Below are positions 33,972-43,321 of a DNA stretch of 64,000 nucleotides, piece after piece. Every line of letters starts with the position of its first letter. The stretch's first letter is position 1. The stretch covers positions 1,550,001 through 1,614,000 of the forward strand of contig NZ_CP139438.1 in the NCBI RefSeq assembly GCF_034258515.1, given 5' to 3'. A model generated the notes under the pieces. The model was given only the letters and a program-made list of their open reading frames with translations. It searched no databases and was not told the origin of the DNA. A program made the translations under genes and the position numbers. Origin of the DNA: Pseudarthrobacter oxydans (GTDB taxonomy: Bacteria; Actinomycetota; Actinomycetes; Actinomycetales; Micrococcaceae).

Positions 33972-34807
33972 CCTTTGTGATGGGCCCCGCCCTGCTCTTC
34001 TGCCCTGCCGACCGGCCGGAGCGCTACCAGAAGGCGGCCCGCAGGGCCGACGCCGTCATCCTGGACCTTGAGGATGCGGTGGCGCCCGCCGATAAGCAGC
34101 GCGCCCGCGGTGCCATCCTGGCCCAGCTGGGAACCACCGGCGTGGAGCCGGAACTGGAACCCAGCTGCACTATCGTGCGGGTGAATCCGGTGGGCACCGA
34201 GGACTTCGAGAAGGACCTTCACTGCCTCGCCCACACCCCTTACCGGACGGTCATGCTTGCCAAGGCGGAAACCGTCCAGCAGCTCGACGCCCTGGAGGGC
34301 TATAAGGTGATTGCGCTGTGTGAAACAGCGCTCGGAGTCCTTAACGCCCCCGCCATTGCCGCCGCCCCCAATGTGGTGGGCCTGATGTGGGGGGCAGAGG
34401 ACCTGCTGGCATCGCTGGGCGGTACGTCCAGCAGGAAGGCCGACGGCGGCTACCGGGCGGTGGCGCTGCACGCCCGTTCCGCCGTGCTGCTGGCCGCGCG
34501 GGCCTGCGGCAAGGAGGCGGTGGATGCGGTTTACACGAACATCCCGGACCTTGCCGGGCTGGAGGAGGAGGCGGCCGACGCCGTGGCCTCCGGCTTCAGC
34601 TCCAAAGCGTGCATCCATCCGAGCCAGGCAGCCGTGGTCCGGGCCGCCTACGCGCCCTCCGACGCCGAAGTGGCGGCGGCTGAAGCCCTCCTGGAGGCTG
34701 CAGAGTCGGCAGGGTCAGGAGTGTTCCAGTACCAGGGAAAGATGATCGACGGGCCCATCCTGAAGCATGCCCAGGAAATCATCCGCCGGGCCCAGGGCAT
34801 GGGCTAG
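33968..34807 (+). CDS. CitE-like HpcH/HpaI-family CoA ester lyase
   Basis: 279 residues from ATG 33968 (ATG 33980 is an alternative). Beta-8 barrel lyase with PALLFCPADRPERYQKAARRA, VILDLEDAVAP (Mg2+ and CoA site), the middle region ALCETALGVLNAPAIA, and SSKACIHPSQAAVV. No citrate lyase alpha or gamma genes are nearby, so it is not part of a citrate lyase complex. The orthologous-position enzyme of M. tuberculosis (Rv2498c) cleaves (R)-HMG-CoA and (S)-citramalyl-CoA. That makes this the likely last step of leucine degradation here. Confidence 0.88.
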   Translation: MTFVMGPALLFCPADRPERYQKAARRADAVILDLEDAVAPADKQRARGAILAQLGTTGVEPELEPSCTIVRVNPVGTEDFEKDLHCLAHTPYRTVMLAKAETVQQLDALEGYKVIALCETALGVLNAPAIAAAPNVVGLMWGAEDLLASLGGTSSRKADGGYRAVALHARSAVLLAARACGKEAVDAVYTNIPDLAGLEEEAADAVASGFSSKACIHPSQAAVVRAAYAPSDAEVAAAEALLEAAESAGSGVFQYQGKMIDGPILKHAQEIIRRAQGMG

Positions 34808-34817
34808 CTGTTCCGCC

Positions 34818-36296
34818 TCATCCCGGCCGCCCGTGCGACCGCCGCAATGACAGCGGGGGGATCGGCTCGTACAGCACCGTCCGCACCCACCGGTTTCCGG
34901 TTTCCCGGAACTCCTTGCGGCTTGCGAACCGGTAGTGGTAGCTGCGCACGCGCACCCAACGCGGCGGGGCGCCGTCGAACGGGTCATGGCGGAGGAGCCG
35001 CAGCGTCTGCCGGTCCGCCTCCAGGAGCTTGCCTAGGAAGGCGTAGAACCACTCCTCATGGACGGTCCTTAGCGGCAGGAACCACATCAGCCAGTCCAGG
35101 CGCAGGTGGTAGGGCGCCCACTGCCGCGGGAGCCTGCCGGGATCGCCGGGCTTGCCCTTGAAGCCGTACTCCCGCCACTCGGAGGAGTCGTCCGGGTCCT
35201 CGTCGGAGGTGCCCTCCACCACTATTTCAATCCGCTGCTTGGTGACCGTGCCGAACGCGCCGTAGGTGTTGACCAGCTGCCACCGGTTGAAACTGGCATT
35301 CATCAGCTGCCGGCGCGAGAAAAGGTTGCGCAACGGCCAGTAACTGAGCACAACCAGCAGCAGCGTGGCAGCCAGCGTGATGGCCAGCCACCACAGCGGC
35401 GTCTCCCGGTCCACGCCCGGCGCTCCGTGCCAGTCCAACGGAATGGCCGGCAGGACGGCGTGGGCAACCGGATCACTCACGGCGGCGAAGGCCAGCACAA
35501 TGGCAATCCAGTTAAGCCACGCGAAGTTGCCTGTGGCCACCAGCCAGAGCTGGGTGGCGATGACAATGCCTGCCGCGACGCTGGCAACAGGCTGCGGAGC
35601 AAACAGGAAGAACGGCACCACCAGCTGGGCGAAGTGGTTGCCCAGCACTTCCACCTTGTGCAGCGGCTTGGGCAGGAGATGCGCCTGCCGGCTGAGCGGA
35701 CCCGGCATGGGCTGCGTCTCGTGGTGGTAGTAGAGGGCAGTCAGGTCACGCCATTCCCGGCCGCCGCGGATCTTGATCATCCCCGCGCCGAACTCCAGCC
35801 TGAACACCAGCCACACGATCAGGATCAGGATGGTGCGGGGAGGGTCCGTCTGGTCCGAGCCCAGGAAGGCCACCGTGAAGCCGGCCTCCAGGAGCAGCAT
35901 CTCCCAACCGAACCCGTAAAAGGTCTGCCCTACGTTCACGATGGACATGTACAGCAGCCACAGGACTAGGAACGCTATCAGCGGAACCCACGGCGGGCCC
36001 TGCTGCGGGATGCCGGCCACGAGCAGAGCCGATACCAGCAGCCCTGCGGCGCACACCCAACGCAGCAGCCGGTCCGAGTACCGCCACCGGAACAGGGTAG
36101 GCCGGCGCAGGCGGCTGAAGCCGGAAAGGTATTCGGGGACGGGGAGAAGGCCGCGTTCACCCAGCAGCGCCGGGAACTGGTTCAGCGAGGAGAGGAACGC
36201 AACGAAATACAGTGCCGCCACGCCTCGCTGCAGCACCTGCCGGGCGAATTCGTATTCCGGCGCATCAAACCAGGAGAGCCAGTCCACGCAGTCCAC
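34818..36296 (-). CDS. Lipase maturation factor family membrane protein
   Basis: 492 residues from GTG 36296 (MDCVDWLSWFDAPEYEFAR). The frame is open to 36410, but that would run into the dxr start. About eight membrane helices are followed by a soluble C-terminal region with LMF-type text (QWAPYHLRLDWLMWFLPL, EEWFYAFLGKLLEAD, PRWVRVRSYHYRFAS). Family members are named after animal LMF1, which folds lipases in the ER; the bacterial function is unknown. It converges on the CitE-like gene with ten bases between stops. Confidence 0.85.
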   Translation of the reverse strand: MDCVDWLSWFDAPEYEFARQVLQRGVAALYFVAFLSSLNQFPALLGERGLLPVPEYLSGFSRLRRPTLFRWRYSDRLLRWVCAAGLLVSALLVAGIPQQGPPWVPLIAFLVLWLLYMSIVNVGQTFYGFGWEMLLLEAGFTVAFLGSDQTDPPRTILILIVWLVFRLEFGAGMIKIRGGREWRDLTALYYHHETQPMPGPLSRQAHLLPKPLHKVEVLGNHFAQLVVPFFLFAPQPVASVAAGIVIATQLWLVATGNFAWLNWIAIVLAFAAVSDPVAHAVLPAIPLDWHGAPGVDRETPLWWLAITLAATLLLVVLSYWPLRNLFSRRQLMNASFNRWQLVNTYGAFGTVTKQRIEIVVEGTSDEDPDDSSEWREYGFKGKPGDPGRLPRQWAPYHLRLDWLMWFLPLRTVHEEWFYAFLGKLLEADRQTLRLLRHDPFDGAPPRWVRVRSYHYRFASRKEFRETGNRWVRTVLYEPIPPLSLRRSHGRPG

Positions 36297-36400
36297 GTTA
36301 CGCCCGCTCCCAACAGTGCTGCCACTGGGGCCAAAGGGATGTTGAGGGGCCCCGCTTAAGGCGGCGGCTGTCCGGCAGCGCGGTGCGGGATACTTAAGCA

Positions 36401-37585
36401 ATGCAGCCACGCAGAATCGTCCTCCTCGGATCCACCGGTTCCATCGGCACCCAGGCGATTGACGTCGTCGACGGCGCCCCGCACCTTTTCGAGGTGGTGG
36501 CCCTCAGCGCCGGGGGAGGCAACCTGGAGCTCCTCGCGCGCCAGGCGGTGCACACGGGTGCCTCTGTGCTTGGCATAGCCGCCGGGGACCCCGGTCAGCT
36601 GGCCTCCTTGGTGGCCGCAGCCGCAGCCGCTGCCGGCAAGCAGGGTTACCGGCCGGAAATCATTGCCGGACCGGACGCGTCCACCCGTATTGCGGGGGTC
36701 GAGGCTGACGTGGTCCTGAACGGGATCACCGGTTCCATTGGCCTGGCGCCCACCCTGGCGGCCCTCAAGTCCGGTGCCACGCTGGCGCTTGCCAACAAGG
36801 AGTCCCTGATTGTGGGCGGTTCGCTGGTGAAGGCCGCTGCCCGCGAAGGCCAGATCGTGCCGGTCGATTCCGAGCACTCGGCGATCGCCCAATGCTTGCG
36901 TTCCGGATCTGCGGCGGAAGTGGAAAAACTGATCCTCACCGCGTCCGGCGGTCCCTTCCGCGGCAGGAGCAGGGACGAACTGCACGGGGTAACTCCACAG
37001 GAGGCGCTGGCGCATCCCACGTGGGATATGGGTGTCATGGTCACCACCAATTCCGCTACCCTCGTCAACAAGGGCCTGGAAGTCATCGAGGCGCACCTGT
37101 TGTTCGATGTTCCCCTGGACCGGATCGATGTGGTGGTGCATCCGCAGTCCGTGGTGCACTCGATGGTGCAGTTCATCGACGGGTCCATCATTGCCCAGGC
37201 GTCCCCGCCCGACATGCGCCTCCCCATTGCCCTGGGACTGGGCTGGCCGGACCGGGTGCCCAACGCGGCCGCGGCCTGTGACTGGACGCGGGCCGCTTCG
37301 TGGACATTCGAGCCGCTGGATACGGAAGCCTTCCCCGCCGTCGGACTCGCCAAGGACGCCGCGAAGCAGGGCAGCACGTTCCCCGCCGTGTTCAACGCCG
37401 CCAACGAGGAAGCCGTGGCGGCCTTCCATGCCGGGCGCATCAGGTTTACCGACATCGTGGCCACCATCGAGTCCGTCCTCAGCGAACATTCAGGCTCCTC
37501 AGGGCTGACAGTGGAGTCCGTGCTGGATGCTGAGGACTGGGCACGCGCCCGCGCCCACGAACGTTTAGCAGTCAGCAGTCTCTAG
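36401..37585 (+). CDS. dxr: 1-deoxy-D-xylulose 5-phosphate reductoisomerase
   Basis: 394 residues from ATG 36401. NADPH-binding start [53 protein letters not shown]; the active-site region [12 protein letters not shown]; and [21 protein letters not shown] are all present. It makes 2-C-methyl-D-erythritol 4-phosphate, the second step of the MEP isoprenoid pathway. It precedes the site-2 protease gene by 17 bases; ispG, another MEP gene, is 3 kb downstream. Confidence 0.96.
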   Translation: MQPRRIVLLGSTGSIGTQAIDVVDGAPHLFEVVALSAGGGNLELLARQAVHTGASVLGIAAGDPGQLASLVAAAAAAAGKQGYRPEIIAGPDASTRIAGVEADVVLNGITGSIGLAPTLAALKSGATLALANKESLIVGGSLVKAAAREGQIVPVDSEHSAIAQCLRSGSAAEVEKLILTASGGPFRGRSRDELHGVTPQEALAHPTWDMGVMVTTNSATLVNKGLEVIEAHLLFDVPLDRIDVVVHPQSVVHSMVQFIDGSIIAQASPPDMRLPIALGLGWPDRVPNAAAACDWTRAASWTFEPLDTEAFPAVGLAKDAAKQGSTFPAVFNAANEEAVAAFHAGRIRFTDIVATIESVLSEHSGSSGLTVESVLDAEDWARARAHERLAVSSL

Positions 37586-37602
37586 GAAGCAGCAGCACGT
37601 CC

Positions 37603-38934
37603 ATGACCCCCGTTCTCCTTTTTGTCCTCGGCGTCGTCTTTGTGGCGATCGGCATCGCTGCCTCCATCGCGCTCCATGAAGTGGGCCACCTGCTGCCTGC
37701 GAAGCTCTTCAAGGTCCGCGTCACCAAGTACATGATCGGCTTCGGCCCTACGCTCTGGTCGCGGCGGAAAGGCGAAACCGAGTACGGCGTCAAGGCCATC
37801 CCGCTGGGCGGCTACGTCTCCATGATTGGCATGTATCCGCCCAACAAGGAGGACGGTTCGGTCCGGCCCTCCAGCACGGGCATGTTCCAGACCCTGGCCA
37901 CCGAAGCCCGGTCCGCGGCCCATGAGGAAGTGGGCCCCGGCGATGAGGGCCGGGTGTTCTACCGGCTTCCGGTCTGGAAGAAGATCATCGTGATGCTGGG
38001 CGGGCCGGCCATGAACATGGTGCTTGGCGTGCTCCTCACCGCCGTCCTGCTGATGGGCTTTGGCGTCGCCACGGCCACCACCACCATCTCCGACGTCTCC
38101 AAATGCCAGGTGGCGGCGGGGGAGACAGTGGATCCCGACTCTGCGGACTGCCGGCTCACCCCCGCCGCGGCGGCCGGCCTCAGGCCCAACGACAGGGTCA
38201 TCGCCTTCGACGGCAAATCGGTGGCCAGCTGGGACCAGCTGACGGAATGGATCCGGGCTTCCGCGGGGCGCGAGGTAGCCATCACCGTGGAGCGGGACGG
38301 CACCCGGGTGTCCGCCACGGTGACTCCGGTGCTGTCGGCGCGCCCCGTCATCGGCACGGACGGACGCCAGGAAACGGACGACGCCGGCAACCTCCGTTAC
38401 CAGGACGTCGGCTTCCTGGGCATCGGTTCCCGGACTGAACTGGTGGCCCAGCCGGCGTCGTCCGTTCTTCCGTTGGCGGGGGAGAACATCCGCCAGGTGG
38501 CGGGGGTGGTGTTCAACCTGCCCGCACGCGTCGTGGGCGTGGCGAAGGCTGCCTTCAGCGAGGAGCCCCGCGACCCCAACGGCCCCATCAGCGTGGTGGG
38601 CGTGGGACGGGTGGCCGGTGAAGTGGCCGCCATGGAAGAAATCCCGGTGCAGTCCCGGCTGGCCGCACTGATCGGGCTGCTCGCCGGCCTGAACTTCGCG
38701 CTGGCCGTGTTCAACCTGATACCGCTGCTGCCTTTGGACGGCGGACACGTAGCCGGCGCCCTGTACGAGGGTGCGCGGCGCCGCGTGGCCAAGCTGCTCG
38801 GCAAGCCGGACCCGGGAGCCTTCGACATCGCCAAGCTGCTGCCGGTGACCTACGTGGTGGCCGCCCTGCTCATCGGCATGAGCGCGCTCCTTATTTATGC
38901 CGACATTGTGAAGCCCGTGAACCTCTTCGGCTGA
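37603..38934 (+). CDS. rseP: Site-2 protease (M50 family, RseP/Rip1-like)
   Basis: 443 residues, an intramembrane zinc protease. The active-site HExxH is in ALHEVGHLLPAKLF (about residues 25-30) within the first helix, and the third ligand is in the later NLIPLLPLDGGHVAGAL. A PDZ domain sits between (about residues 185-255, LTPAAAAGLRPNDRVIAFDG). Known homologues cleave anti-sigma factors during envelope stress. The dxr-rseP-ispG order is common in actinobacteria, here with three extra genes before ispG. Confidence 0.93.
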   Translation: MTPVLLFVLGVVFVAIGIAASIALHEVGHLLPAKLFKVRVTKYMIGFGPTLWSRRKGETEYGVKAIPLGGYVSMIGMYPPNKEDGSVRPSSTGMFQTLATEARSAAHEEVGPGDEGRVFYRLPVWKKIIVMLGGPAMNMVLGVLLTAVLLMGFGVATATTTISDVSKCQVAAGETVDPDSADCRLTPAAAAGLRPNDRVIAFDGKSVASWDQLTEWIRASAGREVAITVERDGTRVSATVTPVLSARPVIGTDGRQETDDAGNLRYQDVGFLGIGSRTELVAQPASSVLPLAGENIRQVAGVVFNLPARVVGVAKAAFSEEPRDPNGPISVVGVGRVAGEVAAMEEIPVQSRLAALIGLLAGLNFALAVFNLIPLLPLDGGHVAGALYEGARRRVAKLLGKPDPGAFDIAKLLPVTYVVAALLIGMSALLIYADIVKPVNLFG

Positions 38935-38965
38935 CGCCTGCGGCTCCTTCGGGAGAGCAGGACCG

Positions 38966-39042
38966 GCGGCTGATTTCCGATTTTCAGCTAAATATGACTG
39001 ATATTTAATAATCAGCCGCAGGTGGTTGATTCGGAGGAATCA
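38966..39042. promoter_or_regulatory. Nested palindrome cluster before the SatD-like gene
   Basis: Three perfect inverted repeats overlap in 77 AT-rich bases: GCGGCTGATT (38966) with AATCAGCCGC (39010-39019); inside it TAAATAT-gactg-ATATTTA (38989-39007); then TGATTC-ggag-GAATCA (39027-39042). The half-site AATCAGC or its complement occurs at least three times. It probably contains promoter and operator for the SatD-like gene, which itself has a helix-turn-helix. Confidence 0.6.
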
Positions 39043-39060
39043 GCTGCCTAAGGTTGGAAC

Positions 39061-39750
39061 ATGTTCGTTCTCACCATTGACCAGCGGGGGAGCACCTCGG
39101 ACGTGGACCGCGTCCCGGACCTGATCGCCGCACTGCAGAGCCGCACCCCGGTTCCGTTTGAGCGCTCAGTGGGTGACGAACTCCAGGGTGTAGTGGAACA
39201 GGCTGCGGACGTGGTGGACGTCGCCCTGCATGCACTGCGCAGCGGGTACTGGTACGTGGGCATCGGCATAGGCACCGTGCACCTCGCTCCGGGTGCCAGC
39301 CCGCGGGAAGGGTCCGGAAGCGGCTTCGTGGCGGCGCGCAAGGCAGTGGAACTCGCTAAAAGCGCGGCCGGCCAGGTCCCGTTGTCAGTGGTGTCCGGCA
39401 CCATGGTCCGTGGGAGGGACATTCGGTCCCCGCAACAGAATGATGCAGCACAGGAAGGCGTCATGGCCTGCTCCAACGCACAGGCAGTGCTTCGGCTGAT
39501 CGGGCGCCTGGTGCAGCAGCGCACGGAGGCCCAGTGGCGGGTGGTGGACCACCTGCGCGCGCAGGGGGACGGCAGGCACGGCAGCCAGAAGCAGGTGGCC
39601 CGGGAACTGGGAATCACCGAGCAGTCGGTGAGCCGTGCCGTGCTGAGGTCCGGCTGGCAGGAAGAATGGGCGGCGAGGCCCGCAGCGGCAATGCTCCTTG
39701 ACTATGCGCAGTCCCTGATTGCGGGCACCCGGACGGAAGGAAACCAGTGA
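39061..39750 (+). CDS. SatD-like protein with C-terminal helix-turn-helix
   Basis: 229 residues from ATG 39061 with AAGG upstream. The N-terminal part resembles SatD-family proteins: TIDQRGSTSDVDRVPDLI, ERSVGDELQGVV, YWYVGIGIGTVHL, then GSGFVAARKAVELAK, a pattern also like the class III cyclase/GGDEF ferredoxin fold but without clear catalytic Asp pairs. The C-terminal HTH is QKQVARELGITEQSVSRAVLRSG. It overlaps the next membrane gene by four bases (GTGA), as SatD often pairs with a membrane protein. The upstream palindromes suggest autoregulation. Function unknown. Confidence 0.7.
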   Translation: MFVLTIDQRGSTSDVDRVPDLIAALQSRTPVPFERSVGDELQGVVEQAADVVDVALHALRSGYWYVGIGIGTVHLAPGASPREGSGSGFVAARKAVELAKSAAGQVPLSVVSGTMVRGRDIRSPQQNDAAQEGVMACSNAQAVLRLIGRLVQQRTEAQWRVVDHLRAQGDGRHGSQKQVARELGITEQSVSRAVLRSGWQEEWAARPAAAMLLDYAQSLIAGTRTEGNQ

Positions 39751-40262
39751 ACGCACTCTGGATCACGGTTGCGCTGCTCGTGGCAGGATTCGCCGGCTGG
39801 CCCGTGACCGCACTGGTGTTCCGGCTCGCCAAGACCATTGATGACAAGGCAGACGCAGCCAAGGCGGCCGAGGAAGCCGGAGGGACAGCCGACGATCCGT
39901 CCGCGGACGTCACCGTCGACCCTCCGCCTCCCGGCCGGGGCCAAAATGTGGACGATGAGCTGACCGCCGTGGCCAGCGCACCGCCGTCGGCCGGTCCTGG
40001 CTCCGGACCGGCGGCTCCCACCCAGCGGATCCTTCGGGGCGGCGCCATCATTGGAGTCCTGGAGCGGCTCGGAGTTTGCCTTGCCATCCTCACCGGCCAG
40101 CCGGTGGCCATCGCCTATATCGTGGCCATCAAGGGCCTGGGCAGGTTCGCGGAGTTGAAGGAAACCCCTGTGGCTGCTGAACGGTTCATCATCGGAACGC
40201 TGGCGTCCATGCTGTGGGCGGCCGGAACGGCCGCGGCCGTCAAGGTCATCTTCCTGGCGTGA
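39747..40262 (+). CDS. Membrane protein of unknown function, partner of the SatD-like gene
   Basis: 171 residues from GTG 39747. One N-terminal helix (LWITVALLVAGFAGWPVTALVF), a Pro/Ala/Asp-rich middle of ~65 residues, then two or three C-terminal helices (GVCLAILTGQPVAIAYIVAIKG; FIIGTLASMLWAAGTAAAVKVIF). The end segment resembles the small DUF3307-type or SatD-linked membrane proteins, but I cannot name the family surely. The GTGA overlap shows translational coupling. Confidence 0.65.
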   Translation: MNALWITVALLVAGFAGWPVTALVFRLAKTIDDKADAAKAAEEAGGTADDPSADVTVDPPPPGRGQNVDDELTAVASAPPSAGPGSGPAAPTQRILRGGAIIGVLERLGVCLAILTGQPVAIAYIVAIKGLGRFAELKETPVAAERFIIGTLASMLWAAGTAAAVKVIFLA

Positions 40263-40338
40263 CAAAAGGGTCTGCCCGTCCGGTGGCAGGCGGCCCACCG
40301 GATGCGTCCGGAGGCCTGCAGGGCGATAGGGTAGCGGT

Positions 40339-40632
40339 ATGACAGTTTTTGCCGTTGAGTACGTTTATGCCGCCGAATCCACTGACGAACGCAATGCCGT
40401 TCGGCCCGCGCACCGTGAATGGACCGCCGGCCTGGCCCAGGACGGCGCCATTCTGGCCAGCGGGCCGTACGGTGACGGTGCCGGGGCGCTGCTGATTTTC
40501 AAGGCAGCCGATGAAGCCGCCCTCAACTCGATCCTGAAACAGGATCCGTTCGCAGCAGCCGGAGTCATCGCCGGAACCCGCATCACCGAATGGTCGCCAA
40601 TTACCGGCGTGCTGGCCGGCCTCGCCGCCTAA
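40339..40632 (+). CDS. YciI family protein
   Basis: 97 residues from ATG 40339, a ferredoxin-like fold of YciI size. Family text: [35 protein letters not shown], with the conserved His-containing RPAHREW and the ASGP turn, and the ending [17 protein letters not shown]. The biochemical role of most YciI proteins is unknown. It precedes ispG by 34 bases, but a functional link is not evident. Confidence 0.82.
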   Translation: MTVFAVEYVYAAESTDERNAVRPAHREWTAGLAQDGAILASGPYGDGAGALLIFKAADEAALNSILKQDPFAAAGVIAGTRITEWSPITGVLAGLAA

Positions 40633-40666
40633 GCCGCCTCCACTTTTCGAACCTCTAGGAGTCCTC

Positions 40667-41833
40667 GTGACCTCGGTCAGCCTGGGAATGCCCTCAGCAC
40701 CGCCACCCGTCCTTGCCCCCCGCCGCAAGACGCGGCAGATCAAAGTCGGTTCCGTGGGGGTCGGCTCGGACTCGCCCATCAGCGTGCAGTCCATGACCAC
40801 CACGCCCACCACGGACATCAACGCCACCCTCCAGCAGATCGCGGAACTGACGGCGTCGGGCTGCGACATCGTGCGCGTTGCCTGCCCGTCCGCCGACGAC
40901 GCCGAGGCCCTGCCCATCATCGCCCGGAAGTCCCAGATTCCCGTCATCGCGGACATCCACTTCCAGCCCAAGTACGTCTTCGCGGCGATCGAGGCAGGCT
41001 GCGCGGCGGTGCGGGTCAACCCCGGCAACATCCGCAAGTTCGATGACCAGGTCAAGGAGATCGCAGCGGCGGCCCGCGATCACGGGACGTCCATCCGCAT
41101 CGGCGTGAACGCCGGCTCCCTGGAGCCCGGAATCCTGAAGAAGTATGGAAAGGCCACCCCGGAGGCGCTCGTGGAGTCTGCCGTCTGGGAAGCATCCCTC
41201 TTCGAGGAGCACGGTTTCCACGACTTCAAGATTTCCGTGAAGCACAACGACCCCGTCATTATGGTGGCCGCGTACGAGATGCTGGCGGAAAAGGGCGACT
41301 GGCCGCTGCACCTCGGCGTCACCGAGGCAGGCCCGGCATTCCAAGGAACCATCAAGTCGGCCACGGCCTTCGGGGCGCTTCTGTCCCGGGGCATCGGCGA
41401 CACCATCCGGGTTTCCCTCTCCGCTCCGCCGGTGGAGGAAATCAAAGTGGGAAACCAGATCCTCCAGTCCCTCAACCTGCGTCCGCGCAAGCTGGAAATC
41501 GTCTCCTGCCCCTCCTGCGGCCGCGCCCAGGTGGACGTCTACACGCTGGCCGAGCAGGTTACGGCCGGGCTTGAAGGAATGGAGATTCCACTGCGCGTGG
41601 CGGTCATGGGCTGCGTGGTCAACGGCCCGGGCGAAGCCCGCGAAGCAGATCTTGGCGTTGCCTCGGGCAACGGCAAGGGCCAGATCTTTGTGAAGGGCGA
41701 GGTCATCAAGACTGTCCCTGAGAGCCAGATTGTTGAGACACTGATCGAAGAGGCCATGCGTATCGCGGAAGAGATGGGGGAGGCCGATGGCGAAGATGCT
41801 GTCAAGGGTAGCCCCGTGGTTAGCGTCTCGTAA
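40667..41833 (+). CDS. ispG: 4-hydroxy-3-methylbut-2-enyl diphosphate synthase (IspG/GcpE)
   Basis: 388 residues from GTG 40667 with TAGGAG upstream. A TIM-barrel N-terminal half ([39 protein letters not shown]) and a C-terminal iron-sulfur part with [10 protein letters not shown] and [18 protein letters not shown] provide the [4Fe-4S] cysteines. It converts methylerythritol cyclodiphosphate to HMBPP in the MEP pathway. The last 47 bases overlap the start of the downstream acetyltransferase gene in another frame. Confidence 0.96.
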   Translation: MTSVSLGMPSAPPPVLAPRRKTRQIKVGSVGVGSDSPISVQSMTTTPTTDINATLQQIAELTASGCDIVRVACPSADDAEALPIIARKSQIPVIADIHFQPKYVFAAIEAGCAAVRVNPGNIRKFDDQVKEIAAAARDHGTSIRIGVNAGSLEPGILKKYGKATPEALVESAVWEASLFEEHGFHDFKISVKHNDPVIMVAAYEMLAEKGDWPLHLGVTEAGPAFQGTIKSATAFGALLSRGIGDTIRVSLSAPPVEEIKVGNQILQSLNLRPRKLEIVSCPSCGRAQVDVYTLAEQVTAGLEGMEIPLRVAVMGCVVNGPGEAREADLGVASGNGKGQIFVKGEVIKTVPESQIVETLIEEAMRIAEEMGEADGEDAVKGSPVVSVS

Positions 41834-42686
41834 GGACGTCCCCGCCCCGCCGGGGATTTCCGTCCGTACCCTGGACCGGGAGGACACTGCAGCGCTGAGG
41901 CTACTGGCGCAGCGTGATCCGGTCACGAACGTGTTCATCCTGGCGCACTTGCGTGCCGCCGGTTCCGCCGCAGCCACCAGCGGCGGAGCCGGGGTCCTCG
42001 GCGTGTTCGACGACGGCGTCCTGGCGGGTGCCTGCTGGGCAGGGGCCAACCTGGTTCCCGTGCAGCTGGACCCGGACCTGGCCGGAGTGGTGGCTGCGGC
42101 GGCCAGCGCATCCGGACGCCGCTACGCCTCCGCCTTCGGCCCCGCCAGTTCCGTACTGGCCCTTCACGCAGAATTGGTGGAGTTGGGGCACCGGGCCCAC
42201 GAGGTGCGCCCTGACCAGCCTTTGATGACCATCGGCGGGCCCCCGTCCGTTGAGCCGAACCCGGGGCTGGGGCTGGGAAACCTTGCGGATTTCGACCGCA
42301 TCCTGCCGGCGTGCGCCGCGATGTTCGAGGAAGAAGTGGGATATTCCCCTTTCCTGGGCGGCAGGGAGTTCTACAGCCGCCGGGTGGAAAGCCTGATTCG
42401 GCAAGGGCACTCCCTCGTGCACCTGAACGACGCCGGCGAAGTGGTGTTCAAGGCCGAACTCGGGGCCGTCACCTCCGACGTAACGCAGATCCAGGGCGTC
42501 TGGATGAACCCCCTCTACCGCGGCCAGGGGCTGAGCCCCGGGTATATGGCGGCAGTGGTGGAGCAGGCACAAAGGGTGGCGCCCACCACAAGCCTTTACG
42601 TCAACGGCTTCAACACCCGCGCACGGGCCACCTACGAGCGGGTCGGTTTCCAGCAGGTGGGGACCTTCGCCACCGTTCTCTTCTAG
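41787..42686 (+). CDS. GNAT acetyltransferase with DUF4081 N-terminal domain
   Basis: 299 residues from ATG 41787, overlapping ispG by 47 bases. The N-terminal DUF4081-like half ([23 protein letters not shown]) is followed by a GNAT half with the acetyl-CoA loop [20 protein letters not shown] (about residues 233-252) and the GNAT ending [20 protein letters not shown]4081-GNAT proteins are common in actinobacteria, with unknown acceptors. Its TAG and the stop of the converging TetR gene share CTAG. Confidence 0.88.
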   Translation: MAKMLSRVAPWLASRKDVPAPPGISVRTLDREDTAALRLLAQRDPVTNVFILAHLRAAGSAAATSGGAGVLGVFDDGVLAGACWAGANLVPVQLDPDLAGVVAAAASASGRRYASAFGPASSVLALHAELVELGHRAHEVRPDQPLMTIGGPPSVEPNPGLGLGNLADFDRILPACAAMFEEEVGYSPFLGGREFYSRRVESLIRQGHSLVHLNDAGEVVFKAELGAVTSDVTQIQGVWMNPLYRGQGLSPGYMAAVVEQAQRVAPTTSLYVNGFNTRARATYERVGFQQVGTFATVLF

Positions 42687-43321
42687 GACTGCGTCCCCTT
42701 CCTGCCGTCCAGGTCTCCCGTCAGGTAGCGCTGGACATTGGGTGCGACCAGCCGGACCACGTCCTCGGGTGCCGCGGACGCCAGCGGCTCCAGCCGGACC
42801 ACGTAGCGGACCATCATCAATCCCACCATCTGCGTCGCCACCAGGCCGCCGCGAAGCGCCACGTCCTCCTTCGGCCCGGGCACGCCCGCCATGATGCGGC
42901 TGATGATGGCCCGGGTGGCGGTCTCCCGGAGGAGCGCGGTCTTCGCCTTCGATCCAATGGTCCCGCGCAAGAATGCCACCAGTCCTGGCTGGGCAGGGCT
43001 CTCCCACAGGCGCAGCACTGCGCGGACGATGAGTTCGGCCCGCTCGCCGGGGGGAGAATCCTCCACGCCGGCCAACACCTCCCCGGGATCCGCCGGAAGC
43101 TCCACGCTGAGGGCGAAGAGCTCGTCTTTCCCGTTGAAGAAATGGTGGATCATGGCCGGATCCACCCCGGCCGACCGCGCCACCTGCCGCAGGCTGGTCC
43201 CCTCAAAGCCGTGCTCGGCGAAAAGCCGCCGGGCCGCCTCGAGGATGTGGCCCCGCGATGCGTTTGTCCCGCCCCGGCGTCCCCGCCGCACAGCCGGGGG
43301 CTGTCCGCCCGGTGCGCTCAC
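42683..43321 (-). CDS. TetR-family regulator of the adjacent ABC exporter
   Basis: 212 residues from GTG 43321, whose GTGA overlaps the permease stop. The TetR helix-turn-helix is ASRGHILEAARRLFAEHGFE with SLRQVARSAGVDPAMIHHFF; the C-terminal half matches the TetR_C-type ligand domain with RYLTGDLDGRKG at the end. It is third in the ATPase-permease-regulator operon, a common arrangement where the regulator represses its own exporter. The perfect palindrome at 44961-44980 is a good operator candidate. Confidence 0.9.
   Translation of the reverse strand: MSAPGGQPPAVRRGRRGGTNASRGHILEAARRLFAEHGFEGTSLRQVARSAGVDPAMIHHFFNGKDELFALSVELPADPGEVLAGVEDSPPGERAELIVRAVLRLWESPAQPGLVAFLRGTIGSKAKTALLRETATRAIISRIMAGVPGPKEDVALRGGLVATQMVGLMMVRYVVRLEPLASAAPEDVVRLVAPNVQRYLTGDLDGRKGTQS

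Noticed and set aside
33968..34807. Citrate lyase beta subunit
   Set aside because: No alpha, gamma or ligase genes are adjacent, and the position in the leucine-type operon fits the stand-alone CitE-like lyases.
42683..42686. Regulatory meaning of the shared CTAG of two converging stops
   Set aside because: CTAG simply contains TAG on both strands; a compact gene end is enough to explain it.
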